Assembly (NCBI GenBank): GCA_013397795.1
Contig: VZTJ01004286.1
Location: forward strand, 4,293,734-4,357,733
Length of the DNA: 64,000 nucleotides
Direction: 5' to 3'
DNA from: Orthonyx spaldingii
Taxonomy: Eukaryota; Chordata; Aves; Passeriformes; Orthonychidae
This document shows, in pieces, positions 1 to 41,572 of the stretch. Made by a program: the position numbers and the translations under genes. Each line of letters opens with the position of its first letter. Within the stretch, counting starts at the first letter, position 1. The notes below the pieces were generated by a model. The model had not been told where the DNA came from, searched no databases, and worked only from the letters and a program-made list of their open reading frames with translations.

Positions 1-27690
<27,690 letters not shown>

Positions 27691-30600
27691 CTGCAAAAGA
27701 AAAGGGAGAAGTTTGTTTGGTTTTGCTCAGAGACAATGTTTTCCTCACAGTAAAAGATATCCTGAAACAATCTATTCGCCCTGGCAGCATCCACACATTA
27801 TTTGTTGTTTTTTCAAGAGCATCTTCACAGCAGCCATGATGGGCAAGCAATTCCCTCCCCTTCCTTCTGCCATTACAATTAATTAGTACAGGGCCTTCAG
27901 TGCTGTGTTTTCCTGGCAAACAAGTGCTGGAAATACCCGTTAATGCTCAGCCATGCACAAAAAACCAGCTCAGGGCCTCTCCTGAGCACAGAGCATGACT
28001 CGGCTGGAAATGGGCTGCTGGAGCTGAGATGACGGGAATTTGCTGGCTGGGGTACCCACACTGCCTTCAACCCACTGGTGTCCCAGTTCCTGCTCTCATG
28101 GACCTGGGGACACACCAGGGACTCCTGGCTTGCAGGGCACCATCTTCACTCTGACCAGTAATTTACTTATTTTCAGAAAGCCTTGGTTAGCAGTCTAGAG
28201 AGGTTTTTCAAATTTTCAGCAACTGAACAAATCAGCAAATCACTACAATGAACTGTTTGTTGCACAGTGCTCAACTACATCAATCCTAATGGGAAAATGC
28301 CTGGGAGAGATGGTGAAAATATAAAAGAGTTCCAACTATTTATGAGGTCTTAAAACCAACACAACTGCTATCAAGCAAAGCAATTCCCAGCCTTTCCTCC
28401 TTTCCCAAGAAACGGATCACCCAACATCGTATCCAAATTGCTCATATCAAATCATTCCCACCCCCAACTGGAGGACATGTACTCTGCTTCCAAACCAGGC
28501 GGTCTGAGGAAAAGATGCTTCTCCTCCAGCAAAGCCAGCAAATGCTGATCCTAACAGGAGAGCTGCGAGGGAAAGGGAAGCATCCCTATTTCCCAGTTTA
28601 CATCCCTGTTTACTATGGGAGCTGCCCCAGGCCCCATCATGTGAGATATGGCGTGGAAGACACAGAGGGAATGACAGCTCCTGCCCTGCAGCATTGATAA
28701 TTAACACACCAAGGACACAACCAGGAGCAGAGGCAGAGAGGGGTCAAGCTGCAGCATGGCAGAAACAGGGAAAAATAGAAGTTTTCCTAAATTGCAGGCT
28801 CCTCCTGCCCCCACACCAGCGTGCGTGCTGATGAGCTGGGGTTTGTGTCAGGTCTCCCAGCCCTCCTGCAGGCTGGAGTTGATCTTTCCCACCATCTCAG
28901 CTCCAGCAAGAACCCCAAATTACCAGACAAGGGAACCTCTCCCCAGTCCCTCAGGTTTCCAGGCACGGCGCTGGGAAGCAAACCCACACGCCGGCTGTGG
29001 AGCAAGGCAGCATCATCCTCTCCAAATTTATGACTTCACCAGGAAGCCAATTCACCCACCAGGGCTCCTCGCTCATTTATTAACACAATTTATATGTCCT
29101 GAGCAACCGCATGTTCTAACAGCGGAAAAAGAGCTTTATTTTAAAATATGTGCAACATAAAAAGTAATAAAACCAAGCGCAGCCCAGCAGCCCCGGGCTG
29201 CGGCTGAAGCGGCCTTCGGGAAGGAGGGGCACGTCGCTAGACACCATCTATTCAGACAGCATGGTCTGCAGAAACAAATCCTCCTCTTCTTAAATTCACC
29301 CTTCTTAGCTTGCCCAGGAAGTCCCCACGTGCACTGACACTTTAATTAAAGCCCACAGAGCGCCAGCAGGGAAAACACTTGGACCATGGCACGCCTCATC
29401 TACCGTGAACTGGAGGAGGAGGAAGAGGAAGCAAGGTGGGGCCTTTCAAACCATGGATTTGGGAGTTACACCTGCCTTCACCTGATGCATCACCACCTCG
29501 TTTTATATTTGATACCCCAGCCTTGCCATGGTGAAGTGTTGCTGCTTCCCTCAGTATCAGCCAACGGGAAAGGGATCCCTATGTGCCCACAGCATCCTTC
29601 TCCCAGGAATCTGCTGTCTCCTTGCACACCTCCCAAGTATTTACAGACAATGGTAAGAACTTAATATCATGTAAGCATTTACCAACATGAAATAAACCAC
29701 TTGGAAACATATGTTAATGTAAGCCACGAGGGGCACTTAGTCACGCAAAAATCAGGTGGAGTAGAACCAGTGTTTATCCTGGGATATTGTAGCAAAGGTT
29801 TGCTTTTTCCACAGTTTGTTCATGACGATGGATTGTAGAGCTTCAGCCTGGCAGATGAAGCCATCCAGGGAAAACAGGCATTTCCTCACCAGTCAACCAT
29901 CCCTTTTAATTCAACCTACTGCTCAGCACTGAAACTTGCTGTGAAACCTTCATAAATAGTTTAGAAAACCCGGTTGATTTTTACCCTACTGCAGATGTTC
30001 TTGAACTTGCAAAAAAGATACAGACAGGCTGGAGGAAGATACCAAGAACTGAAAGTGAGAGATGCAACAGAGGAATTAAACCAACATCCAACCTGTACCC
30101 ATTAAAAGATGTCAGAATAGCAATAAAGCCCTCTCAGTGTCAGCCACCAGGCACCTCTGGCACCTTGGCCACACAGATTCCAGTGCCTGTGCCCAAAGCC
30201 TGGAAGCAAGACCAGAAGCAACCATGCCCCTGCAGTCTCTCCAAAGTATCCAGCTGGATAGGGCAGTGGAGCCACCAGTGCCAAAGCCAAGACAAGCTGA
30301 AATCAGGAATTTATTAATGTCAAGTGTAAATTGTCCAGTGTTAATCTGTGCTGCTGCAAGAAAGCTACAAAACGGGATTGGGGTATCAAGATAAGAAAAG
30401 CACCAAAAAGCCCCTGTTGTGATGCTTTTACCTCCTGTGTGTCCTCCACCCATCAAAACTTGTTTTTTTCCTTTAAGCCATCACCATAGCAGTGCCCTCC
30501 ACTCGAAAACCACACAAACACTGAGACCTACTCCTGGTCCCAGGGTCAACTCTGCTTCCTCGACACCAAAGATGTGGGTCAAAACAGGCAAGAAGTGTTG

Positions 30601-33600
30601 AAGTTCAACAGAAAATCTCCCTTTTTTTCAGAAGTCCTCCATTTTAGTGCCCCCATGGGCATGCTGGAGAGGGTGCAGACACCTGAAGGCAAAGTCTTCA
30701 GGAGGAAGGGACCTTTCCTGGGTAACACAGTCACTTCTGAGCCTTCAGACCACACCACCAACAATATTTTTGGTGATAGGAGCAAAGGTGGGTGGTGGGG
30801 AACAGCCATCATTGCTCCCTGCGCCCTCCTCACCTCCTCCTGCCCTCAGTCATTTATCTGCTGGGGAAAAGGAGCCAAGGTGCTCCTCAGCAATCTGTAC
30901 CACGTTGTCTTCTCACCCTCTTTGTCTCCTATCATTGAGGATTTTTCTGCCTGTCGATGGCTGGTGGGTGGTGAGCTGCTCCCAGATGCTCATACAAGGG
31001 GCAAGAGGTGCACGAGAACCAGGATCATTCCCTGAGCCCAACCTTCCACAACATCCCACTATCCTACCACCATGCCCATCCTGCTGCAGGCCTCAAACTC
31101 CTGCATGGCACCACCTTTGCTTTGGATGTAACCGTGGGTTTTCCCAACACTCCCTCCCCACTCAGCGTGGGACAGTGACTGAACCTCCAGAAACCCAAAG
31201 AGAGGAAGGGAAGAGCTCTCCAGGAGGACTTTGGTCACCCCATGCTGGCTGTTTAGAGTCAGCACTGCAAGGTTTGAAGGAACACTGCCAGCACCACCTG
31301 GGGTGCAGCTCCCAGAGGCCTCAAACACACAAACACCCTCCAACATCTCCCTGCTCTTGTCCCACAGCAGGTTCTGCCTCTGGCTCTTATCTCCATGAAT
31401 TCAGCACTGTTACAGACACTGATGGCTATGACGGCATAAAACATACAGGAGCAAATCTGAGCTACTAAAGCATTTCCCCCTCTCCAGATTTGCTGTCAAG
31501 GTTCACTTGGGTACAAACCCACATTTCAGCCTCAGGCTTATTCAAGCATGATCTTCAAAGCTGCCACAATTTTTAATTAAACATTCATCTGAGCATAAAT
31601 TCATGTTCCTAATTACTCTCAAAATGTTATATCAACTATCACTAACTTGATAATGTCAAGTATTAAGACTAATTTCTACAAATGAAGCAAGCACCACAAG
31701 TTTTTGTCTTCAAAGGTTGTGGTCCTCACACTCCATAAAGCGTAATGGACCAGTACACAATGAGAACATTGGTAAATGCTTTTAAACATCAATTGATGCA
31801 TTCAGGCATTATATTTACTAAATAAATAAACTCTGGCCTCAATATCAGCCTTTGTAGATAACAACTGCATATCCTGGCCCAAAATTCAGGCCCACATTTT
31901 AAGGTCAGAAGGAGGATGATTGATTGTTGCTTTTTAAAATTTTCCTTGCACAAGCATGGATTTCACCTCTAAGCAAAAACTGCAATTTCTGTATCCAGAA
32001 ATGTACTCCATCATATTTACTTAACTTGTGCTGTCGGCTTTTATTCACCCAACAAAATAAATGACCCACCACGTGCTGCAAACAGAGGGACACAACTAGA
32101 ATTGTCACTTCCTTGAGAAATGCAGAGTTCCCACTTCCTTCTGCCAGGCAGAGCAACATCTCTTACACATCCCAGCCTGAACACGCAGCCTCCAATGCCT
32201 TGTGCCTCCAAAATCCCCACTGCAGGCACTTAATGGAGTAACCATGTTGCATGTCTGATACTCTACAGCAAAACACTTATTAACCCAATCATTTTGCACT
32301 GCCCTTACTTATTCTGCATGTAAATACTAAAATGAGTGGAATTAGGGTGCTCTTGGCAAGGCACTGCTGAAATTCTGACATGAGCAGCCCTGCTGGGACC
32401 AGACCACAACGCCAGCCCTCACCACTGAGGAACACTGTGTCTCACACAGAAATCTCAGTCAACCGAGACAAACAACAAAAAGTCTCATAAGAGTCCAAAT
32501 ATTACCACTTTGGCAGCAGAGAAGCCTCCCAAATAAACTTCTTCCATTACATTTCTGTTGTAATTAAAATACTGAGCCTGGAGCCAGCAGCCCAACAACC
32601 ATCCTTTCTACTACTCAACTCCTGCCTCCAAACCCAGCCACAGACAGCACATCCTCAGCACCACCACATCCTGCATGATCTTCCTACAACAGGAATGGCA
32701 CAGGACACCAGAGATTTCACCATTAGAAGTCACCACTTCACTTTCCTGTGTTAACATGTCATATTTGATAAGAGCTATGAGAAACTCTTTGCCCAGCCCT
32801 GCTTCTCCACATACACCATTCACGGTGTTCACTGGTGAGTCTCATCTCCTCCAGACTCCGTTTCAGCATCCAATACTTTCTGCAGCAAAGATCTCCTGGG
32901 ATGAACCAGAACTTCACATAGGTCCATGGTCTAGGTCCTGCAAGCTCCTTATTTCCTGTAGTTCAAGGCAATCCAGGGATTTAGTCCAAGATTTTTAGCA
33001 TGAAGGCACTTTAGCGCTAATGCACTGAAAACTGCATCCAATTTTTCCTGTGAGAAGGAGCTTCGCCTTCCAACAGGAGCCGTGAATCTGAACTGTCATC
33101 CTGTACATTAGACCATTTTATAGTACCTGGCATGATTTGTTCTCTGCTTTCACAGAGTACAGGCACATTTATGTACTTGGTTTCCCATTGAAAGCAATCT
33201 TGAGGGTGCCAAAATCCCCTCTCCAAATAGTCTGAGGGGCTAAAATACTTATTGATGTAAAAAATAGGCTTATTCTAGTGTGAAAATTCAGCAATCTCCA
33301 AAACAAGCTGGCTAAAAGTGATGTATGTAAGCTTTGCACTTGGTTTACAGATCTCTTCAAACACATCTGCAATAAATCCATGTATCTGAGAAGGTAATTA
33401 AAACATTGGATACTCTGCATAGCAGGCCAGCATAAGAAAAATTGAGTCATAACAAGATGGGGAAAATGTTTATTTTAACAAGGAGTAACCATATCTCTTT
33501 GATTAAAACAGAGCCATCATGGGCCAAACCTTATTGTTGCTGCCTGTACTTAACTCCAGTACTGGGAGGGGGATTTCAAGGCAGTGGTGACTCAGAATAT

Positions 33601-36600
33601 CCCTGCAGATTAGGGACCAGTCCTCACCCTGCCCACAGCTTCAGTCCCATTTCTCTGCTTTACTGCAGCAGGAGCTTTTTGAGAGAAGCAGCATGACCAG
33701 AGTGGCAGTGTCCTTCCTTCCCTCCACACCGTTCCTTCCACTTCTCCATCATTTCCTGGGTTCACAAACAGCTTTGCAGAGCTTCAGGGCGATCCCACTG
33801 CCTCAAGGCACCAAAGGACATGACTGACTTATTGCAGGTCCTTTCCATTTGGGGCAAACTTCACTTAAACAACTCCCTGTTCCCCCAAACTCTGCCAAGA
33901 CCATCCTCCAATAAACAGGGCACACCCAAATCTCCAAGGCATCAGCACCAGAAATGGAAAACCTATGAAAACCAAAAAGAGGTGCATCGAGTGTTTGACA
34001 TCTCACTTGGTGGCCAGGTAAGGCTCCAGAGTTGCTCCTCTGCTCTCCTGATCTCCCACTGGTTGCTCACTTGAGCACAGATCTTCACCTCTGCCCAACC
34101 TGCTGCCTTCCTTTGGGCTGTTTCTGGAGAGCAGATGACCTTTATTGAGTAGGACAAACAAATTTCACTTGTAGCCAGTCCTCCCCTTACACCTCTCACC
34201 TTTTCCAAGGTTTTAAAGAGTAAATTCTTGAAAAACATTCAAAAAACTCAAAGAGAAACTAAATTAAGTGGAATTTAAATTGGTTTTTGGTTCTCAGCTG
34301 GGTATTTTTATTAATACTTCGGTTTGGACTGAACAACCAGAGCTTCTCCTTGGAAAAGCCTAAATCTGCTCCCAGCACAGACACCTCTAATTGCACAGGA
34401 CCCAGCTAATGCTCTGTGCGGACCCAACAGACCTGACCTTTGGACTGAAGTGTTTCCAGTCCTCTCCATCAATCCAAGCTCTGATCAGGACCCTGCAGCT
34501 TGGAAAGCTGCAATTCCATTACTGCAGCTCCACAATAGCTCTGACGTTAAGTAAAGAAGGCAGGATTATTAGATTTACAAATTAAATTGTTAAATTAGCA
34601 TAATATTCATCTCCAGAAATAACATGCACTACAGCATATAGGTGAGCAAGACTACAGTCTTATATTCCATATTTAAGGGAAACACATCCCTTACGCCAGG
34701 GCTTGTACTTATTCCATCCTCTGTCCCTCTTGTAGTTCAAATGAGGCTGGAGACTCCCACCTCCAGCTCAGGAAGAACCAGATTTCCCTCTTCCATGGAT
34801 AAAACCATTGCCTTAAGTAGTCCAAAATCAGCATCAGAGAGCCCGAATCCTTTCAGAAGCTTCTGCAGATGGTTCCTCTAGATGTGGCCTGCCCCACTTC
34901 TAATTTCCACCCAGGGAAAAACACTGGTTAGAAAGACTGTCCCCCTCTCTGTGGCACACCAGCACACTGCCACGTCAGGGTGTGCATCTCCTCCACGGTC
35001 ACACCAAGGACTGTGACAGATTTTGCCCACAAGTGTTTGAAGATGCAGCTTCTGAAGGTCTGCTCTTCATGGTCACAGCAAACCTTGCAGAAGAGCAGAC
35101 TTCAAGGTATTTCTGCATTTGTCAGGGCTTTCCCAGAGCCCAGGAACAAACGTTGCTCTGGGAAAGGGAGGTCAAAGCCTCAACAAGAGCAGGTCTAGGC
35201 TGGAAGAGGAGTGGGCTGAGCATCACAGCATGGAGCGGAGAGAGATGGAGATCATCAACACACAGCAAATACATCTCAAGTGGGTTTTAGGAGCAGCCTA
35301 AGGAAACCTGAGGCACCAAAGGACTAAGGAGAGATGTTCCTGACACAGAGTAATGTATATATGAGAAAAACCCAGAAGGACAAGCAGGGTCTTAGGAAAA
35401 TATTTGCAGAGCTGGTTCCACACTGAAGGCAGGAGGATTCAAAAGAGTATCAGTGGGATGAAGGAAAGAGATGTCACCATTTACCACTGAACCCCGTGCA
35501 GCCTCCCCAGGCCCTCTGTGAGCTTTGCTCCCTGCCCCAGGATTCCCAGGTCCAACACAGAGCAACCCCCACGGGTCTCTGCCAAGGGGAGCAGCCCATC
35601 CCCTGCAGCCCCCCGGGCAAGCAGGGCAGCAGCCAGGCCTTGGGGTGCTCCTTCCCCTCCCACACAGCCTGTCCTCCCTCTGCCCCAGCTCCTCTGCAAG
35701 TGCACATTTTCACAGCTAAAAGGAGGCAGCACAGCCTGTTCCCAACAACATTAGTTCATGACAGCCATGTTATTACCACCCCTTAACACCCCCACTGTGC
35801 TTCTGTTTCACATCGCTGCCTATTCAACACTGCAGTATTCATAACTAAAATTAAATCTGCCTTTAGGAGACCCACAAGGCACCCTTTTCACACAGGCCAC
35901 GTCTCGACAGCAGCACCAGGTTGTTCCTCCCAGTGGGAAGCACAGAGCCATGGAAGGAACGGTGCTGCCTGGACACTCAGTGCTCTCAAGGGAGACTCCT
36001 GGCGCTTGAGGGCGGCCCAAGAAAGACCCAGCCTCCTCCAATGGGCCAGGCTATCCCTGCTGGCACCTTCCTCCACAGCCCTGCTGCCTGACATGTGGCA
36101 GGGGGCCACCCTGGTCAGCTCTGGGCTGCAGCAGGGAGCTGTCACACGTGCAGAACACCACGCGGATCCCGATTTCCACGTGCTTTTGCTCTCTGCACCC
36201 CACAGCCAACCATTTCTGAGGTCCCCGGGCACCTTGGCATTACCACGGCCAGAACCACTTTGGTTTCAGCACTCAAACCCAAACTCCAGGATCAGCCCAG
36301 CAGCTTCAGGGCACAGTTCCCATCACAGGTGAAGCTGGCTTGGTGCAGGACTCAGGAACAGGCATCCCAGGGAGCTTCTCTGTAATGAGTGCAGCTGCTC
36401 ATGACTTCAGACTAAAAGCTCAGGATGAGAATGAGCTGCTGTGTCCAGAGCTCAGGGGCACCAGCACGGTCTCTACAACACTGTGTGTTTTGGCAGCTGC
36501 TGCTATTTCTTCTGTACTTCTGAAAAACCAATTCCCTTCAAAAGAGATTGTTCCTAACCTGCTCCCTGCTGCAGGGCAGACAGGGCTTAATGCCTGCAAA

Positions 36601-39600
36601 CGTGTGACACTGTCTCCCGTGACAATCCATCCCAGAACACCGAGGGACACAGGCACCCCCCAGCCTCCTCAGGCTTTTTGTACCCCATTTATCAGTGTCA
36701 CACATCAAACAGCTGCTTTTCAACACCTGAAGTGCCTCCTGCTCCTTAAGCCATTCCCCAGATCAGTAACTGTCTTGCAAACTGAGTTTTAAAAATGGCT
36801 CTTACGGACAAAACACTACACACAGTGATGGAAATGCAGTTTCTGGAAACACCTCTGCAGTGCCATCTGCTTGACTTCGGCTCTAGTTTCATAGTAGCAA
36901 GATCCAATTTCGGAGGTGGCACGTAAAGTGCAAGGTGATTTTTCAACCAACAACAGCAAGGAAGAAGCACCTTCTGTGAACCTGAATGCTCAGCATCCTC
37001 TGTGGCAGCAGGGATGGACAGCACTGGTGACAGAAGACAGCAACAGGGGAGCCAGGTAACACAGAGGCATCTGTTAGCTAAAGCTGGTTGAGGGTTTTCT
37101 GCTTTTGTTTTGTCCCTGTGTAAGGAAAACTGAGTACGAATGAAAGCCCAGTATTTGTGGTGTTTTCCCAGCCATTTAATTCAGGAAATTTAACTCTATG
37201 GCTGTCAATGGCTTTTCATGAAGGGATTCCATTGCATTTCATTGACTTGCCAATGGCACAAACCACCCGTGTCCACGTTCCCATGAATTACCCCAGGTGA
37301 CTGAGCTGCCCAGCCTGCTCTCCCGGTCGTGTTTTTCCTGTTCCCTCTGTTTCTCCATGTAACTGGAGGGCAGCTGTCCAGGCTGCCCCACATGCCCCCA
37401 TGGCTCTGTTTCTCTGCAGACACAGCGGTGCAGGATGAGATCCCACCATGGATCTCTCCAGACACCTCAGCAGGGGTTATCAAGGCAGTTAAAGAGGGCT
37501 CTCACCTCTGTCACCCCCACCTGCTCCACGACTCTCTGCTTGCAGAAAAGATCCTGAACACAAACGCACCGGGTTAATTTTGCACCAACTCTAACACCCC
37601 AAATCCAGTAGAAATTTGGGGACTTCTGAGGTCCAGTCCCATTGCTGGTAATGGCTGAACATGCACACCATGAGCCAGGATTTATAACCAGTCACCTTGA
37701 ACCACTTTCTAAGCAAGCCATCCTTACAACCCTTCCACTGCCTCCCTCTTTGAGCCTTTCCAGTCCTGCAAACACCCGGATCAGCACAGATCTAACCACC
37801 TTGATTCCTGCCCACATGGCAAGGCTGACTGGCACCTGAGCCAATTCATACATTCAGGCTTCACTCATTCATCAGTCGTGAGCTGACTCCAAGTCCCTGT
37901 CTCAGGACGGTAGAAGTAACAAGAACAAGCTGATAAAGGTACTTAGGTTTTATGGGGCTTAGGAGAAAATGCCACAGCTGCCAGGAAGTCTCACATATAT
38001 CTCTTGGGTGACTGAGGTTGTAGTGTGAGGAAAATGAGTGTAAGAATGACATAAATAACCCCAGATCTTGTGCTGTGGAGGGCTGAGGTGCTCCCCTAAT
38101 CCCAATGACTTTGTAACTCAAAATACTGCAGACTCTGTGTTGCACATTTCTCTATCTATGTCAGCTCAAATATCAATTTTAGACCTCACATACTCAAAGG
38201 CAGATGGACATCACACTCCCTTTCATCCAGAGTTGCCTCCGGGGTTTTTGTCTGCCCTGAGCAGCCTTGACAACATACTGTCCATCCCATCCTACCCCAA
38301 GTCACTTACTGTCAGGAGTCAATAAACGTTTTGCAGTGCCTCTGTTCTACTGATTTAAAAGACCCAGCCATGCCTAGAGCAATCCTCTGTGATATACATA
38401 CTAATGTGGCTGCACAGGGAGACATCAAAGCTTTCATGGTGTCTGATGTTTCGAGCAATTCAGGTATTGAGTAGCAAAATTTTAGAATTGCTTATTGGAA
38501 AAGGGAGGCTGAGAAATGCCATGTAGACCCCTTCATCCTTGTGTTTGCTTTACGTTTGCCACACGTGCACTCGCTGCTTTGTCTGGGATAAAGATGGGAT
38601 TTTTGACTCTGCTGTGGAACAGCCCCTCTGTGGCTCACCCTCTAAGCCAGCCTGGAGGGTTGGGATCAACAGCGTCGATCAGCAGATTAAACTGCACTGC
38701 TTTTACACTTTCTCCATTTCCACATCTCCTCTCTCAAGCAGTAATTTCCTACCCTTGCACTGGCAAAGCAAAGCTTTTCTACGAAGCAGTAACACAGCCA
38801 GGTCACTGCCTTTCCCTGCCTTCCCTGCAAAACAGACCTGATAGCATCACAGGGCTGCCCTCGCTTGGCAAAGGACCCTCCTCCCAGGACACACAGGGCT
38901 CCTCACTGGTCCTCATTTCTCTGCAAAATAGAGAAACTGGGGTGAAAAGGCTCCTCCAAGGAAGGACAGAGCCCTAAAAGACCCCACAAACCAGAAGACC
39001 ACAAACACACGACCCCCATCCAGCCTTGCTGCAGGCAGCACAGCAGAGAGGGGCTTTAGCCAGGGATTGGAAAGCAGGGAGAAGAGGAGGAGGACTTGGG
39101 ATTAGCAGGGGAAGGTTAAGCTGGTACCAGGGATTGCACGGGAACAGCACAGCTCAGGAATGAGTGGGAGGAAGCCAGAAGGGACCGAGTGTCCCTGCCA
39201 CCTTCAGCACTTGAGGACAGGAGGGTCGAGCCCAGCACTGGCACAGCATGTCTCTATGTGGCAGCTGTGGGACTGCAGCCACTGCCTGGTGTGGTTATCA
39301 ATGCAGGAGGGCTCTCCAGCCATTACGGGCCCTACTTAGAGAACAATAACATGTACAGACACAAATCGATGCTGTACAGTTTGAAGGAACTGACTGAAGG
39401 CTACGGATTTTACTCACTGTTACTTGCAAAGTGAAACAAAGCAGACAAAAGCTCTCAAAGCAGTCCAAAAAGCTGCCTGCAGGAACGTGGGCAGCTCACG
39501 AAGGCTGCCTGCAGCTTTGCAGGGAGAACACATATGGGCAGGGGGTGATGGCCTTTTATTCCACTGGATAAAGATCTTAGTGGAAATCTGAAAAGCTCGG

Positions 39601-41290
39601 CGTGAGACCTCATCCACAGCTAATCCACACGGACTATGCCATGCTGCAGGCACGCCAGGAAGGAACCAAGGCCAGGCACTGCACTGAGTCACGCCACAAA
39701 CCTGCAATTTCAGCTGTACTAAGAGAAAGAAATTGGTAAGATACAGCTTTAGAAGCATCACTCCAGACCAGCTGCATCCTGCTCCTACCTAAAGGCAGCT
39801 CAGGCCACCCAGAAACCCCATTCCCTACAGCCAGGCCACCGCAGGCTTTTAACCCTTTCCCAGTAGGATCAATGCTTGCTAAACTCTAAAAGTCACCAAT
39901 AGGTTACAGGCAGATTGATATTAAAAAGCTCTTTCATATTCAAGGTCTTTCCCCTCAGAAAGAGCTGACTGCCAGACAAAAACCCAGTTTGGTTATGCTG
40001 CTTGGTATTCAGGGACTGGTCACCTGTAACAGACTGGGCAAAGGTGATTTGTAGAAGCCACCAACATGCAAGAGCAGAGGAAGACCTCCCTGCATTTTTC
40101 CAAGGGAAAAACCCAGCCTGCCAGTTTGCCCACTCCTTCGAACCCCCACAGGCAGGGGTAAGTTTTGGCATACACTTAGCAGAGTGTATAAATTTCCTTT
40201 ACATTAGAGCCTTGATTGAGTTAATGCTGATTTTTAAGTGCACTGTGGAGTCTTAAACTCCAAGAAAGGATGGAAAGCACAGCCAGTGATGTGTGGTGTG
40301 AGACAATTTCCTGGGATGCGAGGTCAAGGCCAAGCCAAGCAGCTGGGTGCTATTCCTGGATCCCCACCAAGTGCTCTCGACCTTGGGCGAGAGACTGGGC
40401 TCTTGAGCAGCTCTTTGCTGCTCAGTGTTATCCCCCAGTAAAAGGGGTAAAATAAAACTGCAGTTACCCCATAAAGATGATGCAGTGGGTGATGCCATAT
40501 TGCAAAAAGCCTCCAAAGCCTTGCCTAAGTGTAGAAACATGTTAGAGAGTATCAGGAGTTGTTCCTCACACATCCATACCCTGCATCAGAGCCCCGATTC
40601 GCACCTTCAAACAACAGCGCTCTATAAATTCTTAATTATTTTTTTCTACAGCAAAGGGCTTTTGTTTTCCCAGGAGACTTAGCAAGAAAAAAAAGTCAAC
40701 AAAATTTCTTTACATTTTTAATTCAAATGCTTCTACATAGCATTTCCACAAGACTGCTTAAAAAGCGCACTAGAAATTGTAATTAAAAGCTGATCTGCTT
40801 CACGAGATGAGTCAGGCTTCTGCAGCTTCAACCCTGGCCTCAGCCAGCTCTGCCAGTGCAGCACTGACTGTTTCCAATCAGCACACAGTGAGCTGCCAGC
40901 ATTTATGAGAGAACAGGGGAAGGTTTCCTTAAATGTGAAGGGTAAAAGATGAAATTCAGTTACTATCACCTAATTTCTGACCAGCTTCAGAGGGGAAACG
41001 AGCAGCCTGTGAGAGCAAAAGATCAACCCCCTCTCTTGCCCATAAGAATAACACAAAGCCCATGGCCAGATGTGTTTTTCTGTACAAATACCATCATAAA
41101 CGTAACCTGCCCCTTTGCCTTCAGAGCAGAAAACTGACTTGTCAGATCACCTGGTATTTCTCATCCCTCCCACAGCTGTAGCTCAGCAGGACACACTGGC
41201 TGCAGAAGTATCACCCTGGGATTTAGTTTCTAATATTTCCACGGACATCACATTTCCCAAAGGGAGCTGCAAGATGTGCTTGGCTCTTCT

Positions 41291-41306
41291 TTTGTTGTTG
41301 TTGTTC
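41291..41306. repeat. (GTT)n microsatellite at CR1 edge
   Basis: TTTGTTGTTGTTGTTC on the + strand directly abuts the 3' terminus of the minus-strand CR1 at 41313. Confidence 0.85.
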
Positions 41307-41312
41307 TTTCAG

Positions 41313-41572
41313 TAATCACAGAATCGTTTAGGTTGGAAAAGACCTTTAAGATCAACGAGTCCAAGTGTAAACCTTACACTGCCAAGTCCAGCACTAAACC
41401 ACATCTCCAAGCACCACATCTACTCATCTTTTAAATCTCTCCAGGGGTGGTGACTCAACTGCTTCCTTAGGCAGCCTGTTCCAGTGCCTGACAACTCTTT
41501 CCATGAAGAGATTTTTCCTCATAGCCAATCTAAACTTCCCCTGGTGCAACTTGAAGCCCTTTGCTCTTGTTC
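41313..41572 (-). mobile_element. CR1 LINE, 3' end fragment
   Basis: It starts TAATCACAGAATCGTTTAGG on the + strand. It then has TTGGAAAAGACCTTTAAGAT, CAACGAGTCCAAG, CCAGCACTAAACCACATC, CTCTCCAGGGGTGGTGACTC, GCAGCCTGTTCCAGTGCCTG and CCTGGTGCAACTTGAAGCCC. The order is that of an antisense CR1, so it lies on the minus strand. It closely resembles the 13895 copy (both have a GGTGCAACTTGA(A/G)GCCC end), so both are likely the same subfamily. Confidence 0.93.

Noticed and set aside
29180..29230. GC-rich GCAGCCCCGGGCTGC inverted repeat as a terminator or CpG promoter
   Set aside because: It is a short, isolated CpG cluster of about 60 bases. Bacterial-type terminators are not relevant in a vertebrate intron.
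41030..41050. CTTGCCCATAAG, resembling antisense of the glycine-loop YGQVYK codons
   Set aside because: The flanking translation does not match the expected GNGTYGQVYK, and there is no donor at the right position.
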